From: Bacillota bacterium
GTDB lineage: Bacteria; Bacillota; Clostridia; Christensenellales; Aristaeellaceae
Length of the DNA: 6,314 nt
Assembly (NCBI GenBank): GCA_023392755.1
Contig: JAEWNM010000113.1
Span: 1 to 6,314 of the forward strand
Reading direction: 5' to 3'
Each line of letters begins with the position of its first letter. Positions within the stretch are counted from its first letter, which is position 1. The position numbers were made by a program, and so were the translations under genes. A model generated the notes under the pieces. That model searched no databases and was not told the origin of the DNA. It worked only from the letters and a program-made list of their open reading frames with translations. This document shows positions 4,242 through 6,314 of this stretch, one piece after another.

Positions 4242-6314
4242 ATGAACACACATCTTTTGTGGTACCGGCAGCCGGCCGGGCTTCCCGGCTCAGGGGAGAT
4301 ATCCTCCCTGCCGGTCAGCGAGCTTGGCTATTCCGGCCGGCCCTCGGTGTGGGAAACGCAGGCGCTGCCCATCGGCAACGGATACATGGGCGGCATGGTT
4401 TACGGGACTGTGTTAACGGAGCGCATACAGTTCAACGAAAAAACGCTGTGGAGCGGCGGGCCCGGTTCTCGGGAAGGATACGATTTTGGCAACCGAGAAG
4501 GCGCGGCTGAGCATCTTGCAAAAATTCGCGAGCTTCTTCTGAAAGGCGGCAAGGCGGAGGCCATGCGTTTGGCCCAGGAGCACCTCACCGGGGAGCAGAA
4601 TGGTTTTGGCTGCTACCAGAACTTTGGCGAGCTGCTTTTGCATTTTCCGGGGCATGAAAAATACGGGAATTATATGCGCCGCCTTGATTTGGACGCGGCG
4701 CTTTCTTCCGTTTCGTATCAGGTGAACGGTGTATGCATGGTCAGGGAGGCTTTTTGCAGTTATCCCGGCCGGGTGATGGCCATCCGAATCGCCGCCCGGG
4801 CGCGGGGCACCTTCACCGTGGAGGCCGCATTTGCCCCTGCACAGCCGGATGCAAGCTGCCGCGTATGCGGCGATGTTGTCTTGCTGACCGGGAAGGTGCC
4901 GGACAACGGCCTGCAATATGAAGCGCAGCTGGCCGTAGCCTTTCATGATGGGCGGCTTACCCAGGCGGAACGCGGCATCACAATACGGGACGCAGGCGAG
5001 GTGGTTCTACTGCTGGCTTGCGGAACCGATTACGCAAATGCCTATCCCCGCTACCGGGGGGAGCATCCCCACGGCGAGATATCCAAGCGGGTCGCCCGTG
5101 CGGTTTCAATGGGCTGGCAGGCGCTTTATAAGCAGCATCAGGAAGACCATAGGGAATTGTACCGCAGGGCGGAAATATCTCTTGCGGATGATATTTTTGC
5201 GGATTGTCCAACGGATGAGCTGCTTGGGCAATACCGCAAAGCGCCGAACCGGGGTCTGGAAGCGCTGATGTTCCATTATGGCAGATACCTGCTCATTGCC
5301 TCCTCCCGGCCGGGTTCCCTGCCGGCCAACCTTCAGGGCGTGTGGAATGAATCAAACGAGCCGGCCTGGTGCGGCGATTATCACTTTGACATCAATCTGC
5401 AAATGAATTACTGGCCGGCGGAGGCGGCGGCGCTGACCGAGTGCGGCGATTGCCTGGTGGATTATGTTCAGAGCCTTTTGGAGCCTGGCCGGGTAACGGC
5501 AAAAACGCACTTTGGCTCAAAAAGAGGCTGGGCCGTAAACACCATGAACAATCCCTTTGGCTTTACCGCCCCCGGCTGGCGGTATACCTGGGGCTGGGCG
5601 CCCAACAGCAACGCTTTTATCGCCATGAACCTGTGGGAAAAATACCTGTTCAGCCAAAAGCGGGAAGACCTCAAAACAATATATCCTCTGCTAAAAGGCG
5701 CGGCGCTCTTCTGGTTGGATTTTCTGTCTTTGGATCGGGACGGAACGCTGGTATCATCCCCCTCCTTTTCGCCGGAGCACGGCGACTGCGAGATCGGGTG
5801 TGCCATGGACCAGCAATTGGCGTACTTCCTCTTTTGCGCAACCTCTGACGCGGCCGGTCTGCTCAATACGGACGAAGATTTGCGGGCGGAGCTGGCAAGT
5901 GCAATGAAACGGCTTTCCCCGCCGCTGCGCATTGGCCGTTGGGGCCAATTGCAGGAATGGAAGGAGGATATCGACGATCCCAAGGATACCCACCGGCATG
6001 TATCCCAATTGGTGGCGCTGTATCCGGGGTGCCTCATCAACAGTGAAACGCCTGAATTGATGGAGGCCGCCAGGGTGACGCTCCTTGGCCGCGGCGACGA
6101 ATCCACAGGCTGGAGCCGGGCATGGAAGCTGTGCCTGTGGGCCAGGCTTCAGGACGGAGATCACGCCTATAAGCTTTTGCAGGGGCAGCTTGCAATCTGC
6201 ACGTATCCGAATCTGCTGGATACGCACCCGCCCTTCCAGATTGACGGGAATTTCGGGTATGTGGCCGGGGTGTGTGAGATGCTGATTCAAAGCCATGAAA
6301 GCGCCATTGTATTG
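4242..6314 (+). CDS. Glycoside hydrolase family 95 (alpha-L-fucosidase-type), 3'-truncated
   Basis: This frame stays open for 691 codons to the window edge. ATG 4242 is preceded by GAGG (4234-4237) and an in-frame TGA at 4233, so the start is secure. GH95 enzymes are inverting exo-hydrolases that release terminal alpha-L-fucose (some alpha-L-galactose). The N-terminal beta domain shows ALPIGNGYMGGMVYG (41-55), ERIQFNEKTLWSGGP (60-74) and YQNFGELLL (125-133). The catalytic barrel shows PANLQGVWNE (361-370), HFDINLQMNYWPAE (381-394), SPEHG (510-514), HRHVSQLVALYPG (584-596) and PPFQIDGNFG (663-672). Glu512 is the likely general acid. Asn385 and Asp668 fit the base pair Asn423/Asp766 described for Bifidobacterium AfcA, while AfcA Asn421 corresponds to Asp383 here. 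There is no signal peptide or membrane segment, so it should act in the cytoplasm on imported oligosaccharides. Family members are usually about 750-800 residues, so roughly the last tenth is missing. Sugar specificity is not proven. Confidence 0.93.
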   Translation, partial: MNTHLLWYRQPAGLPGSGEISSLPVSELGYSGRPSVWETQALPIGNGYMGGMVYGTVLTERIQFNEKTLWSGGPGSREGYDFGNREGAAEHLAKIRELLLKGGKAEAMRLAQEHLTGEQNGFGCYQNFGELLLHFPGHEKYGNYMRRLDLDAALSSVSYQVNGVCMVREAFCSYPGRVMAIRIAARARGTFTVEAAFAPAQPDASCRVCGDVVLLTGKVPDNGLQYEAQLAVAFHDGRLTQAERGITIRDAGEVVLLLACGTDYANAYPRYRGEHPHGEISKRVARAVSMGWQALYKQHQEDHRELYRRAEISLADDIFADCPTDELLGQYRKAPNRGLEALMFHYGRYLLIASSRPGSLPANLQGVWNESNEPAWCGDYHFDINLQMNYWPAEAAALTECGDCLVDYVQSLLEPGRVTAKTHFGSKRGWAVNTMNNPFGFTAPGWRYTWGWAPNSNAFIAMNLWEKYLFSQKREDLKTIYPLLKGAALFWLDFLSLDRDGTLVSSPSFSPEHGDCEIGCAMDQQLAYFLFCATSDAAGLLNTDEDLRAELASAMKRLSPPLRIGRWGQLQEWKEDIDDPKDTHRHVSQLVALYPGCLINSETPELMEAARVTLLGRGDESTGWSRAWKLCLWARLQDGDHAYKLLQGQLAICTYPNLLDTHPPFQIDGNFGYVAGVCEMLIQSHESAIVL

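Noticed and set aside
3871..4251. Minus-strand open frame of 126 codons across the spacer
   Set aside because: It runs into the 3' end of the AraC-type gene on the opposite strand, matches no domain I recognise, and is best explained by lack of stops in the repeat-rich spacer.
3983..4510. Plus-strand open frame of 175 codons across the spacer and into GH95
   Set aside because: It overlaps about 270 bp of the clearly real GH95 gene in another frame, has no good ribosome binding site, and its composition looks like translated GC-rich non-coding DNA.
5441..5848. Plus-strand open frame of 135 codons within the GH95 region
   Set aside because: It is out of frame with the continuous 691-codon GH95 reading frame, which has conserved motifs on both sides of it.

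Overview
The window reads as a carbohydrate- or peptide-uptake locus from a bacterium, most likely a Bacillota (clostridial or Paenibacillus-like) member. That placement is inferred from strong GGAGG-type ribosome binding sites, mixed ATG/TTG starts, densely packed co-directional genes, and the pairing of an Opp/Dpp importer with an AraC regulator and a glycoside hydrolase. The DNA is moderately GC-rich and all genes lie on the plus strand. I could not fix the genus.

Layout: (1) 1-252 is the C-terminal end of an Opp/Dpp-family ABC permease (DppC/OppC type), cut by the left edge. (2) 265-1314 and 1296-2297 are the two ATPase subunits (DppD/OppD and DppF/OppF types), overlapping by 19 bp. (3) A 77-bp gap holds a weak terminator-like hairpin. 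(4) 2375-2953 is a small HAD-superfamily protein with several altered catalytic positions. (5) 2977-3957 is an AraC/XylS regulator whose best start is a TTG. (6) 3958-4241 is a 284-bp non-coding stretch rich in inverted repeats, the least explained part of the window. (7) 4242-6314 is a large reading frame that runs off the right edge. It is a glycoside hydrolase family 95 (alpha-L-fucosidase-type) enzyme, apparently cytoplasmic.

Working model (inference): the importer brings in a solute, the AraC protein senses it or a derivative and controls the locus, and the cytoplasmic GH95 enzyme removes terminal alpha-L-fucose or a related L-sugar from imported oligosaccharides. The HAD protein may be a small phosphatase or a non-catalytic relative. 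Opp/Dpp-type transporters are usually named for peptides, but this neighbourhood makes an oligosaccharide or glycoconjugate a serious alternative. The solute-binding protein and first permease should lie to the left of the window. The end of GH95 and perhaps more carbohydrate genes should lie to the right.

No tRNA, rRNA, CRISPR array, transposase or phage gene was seen. I found no clearly new system; the items most worth following up are the structured spacer before GH95, the altered HAD motifs and the GH95 active-site substitutions.
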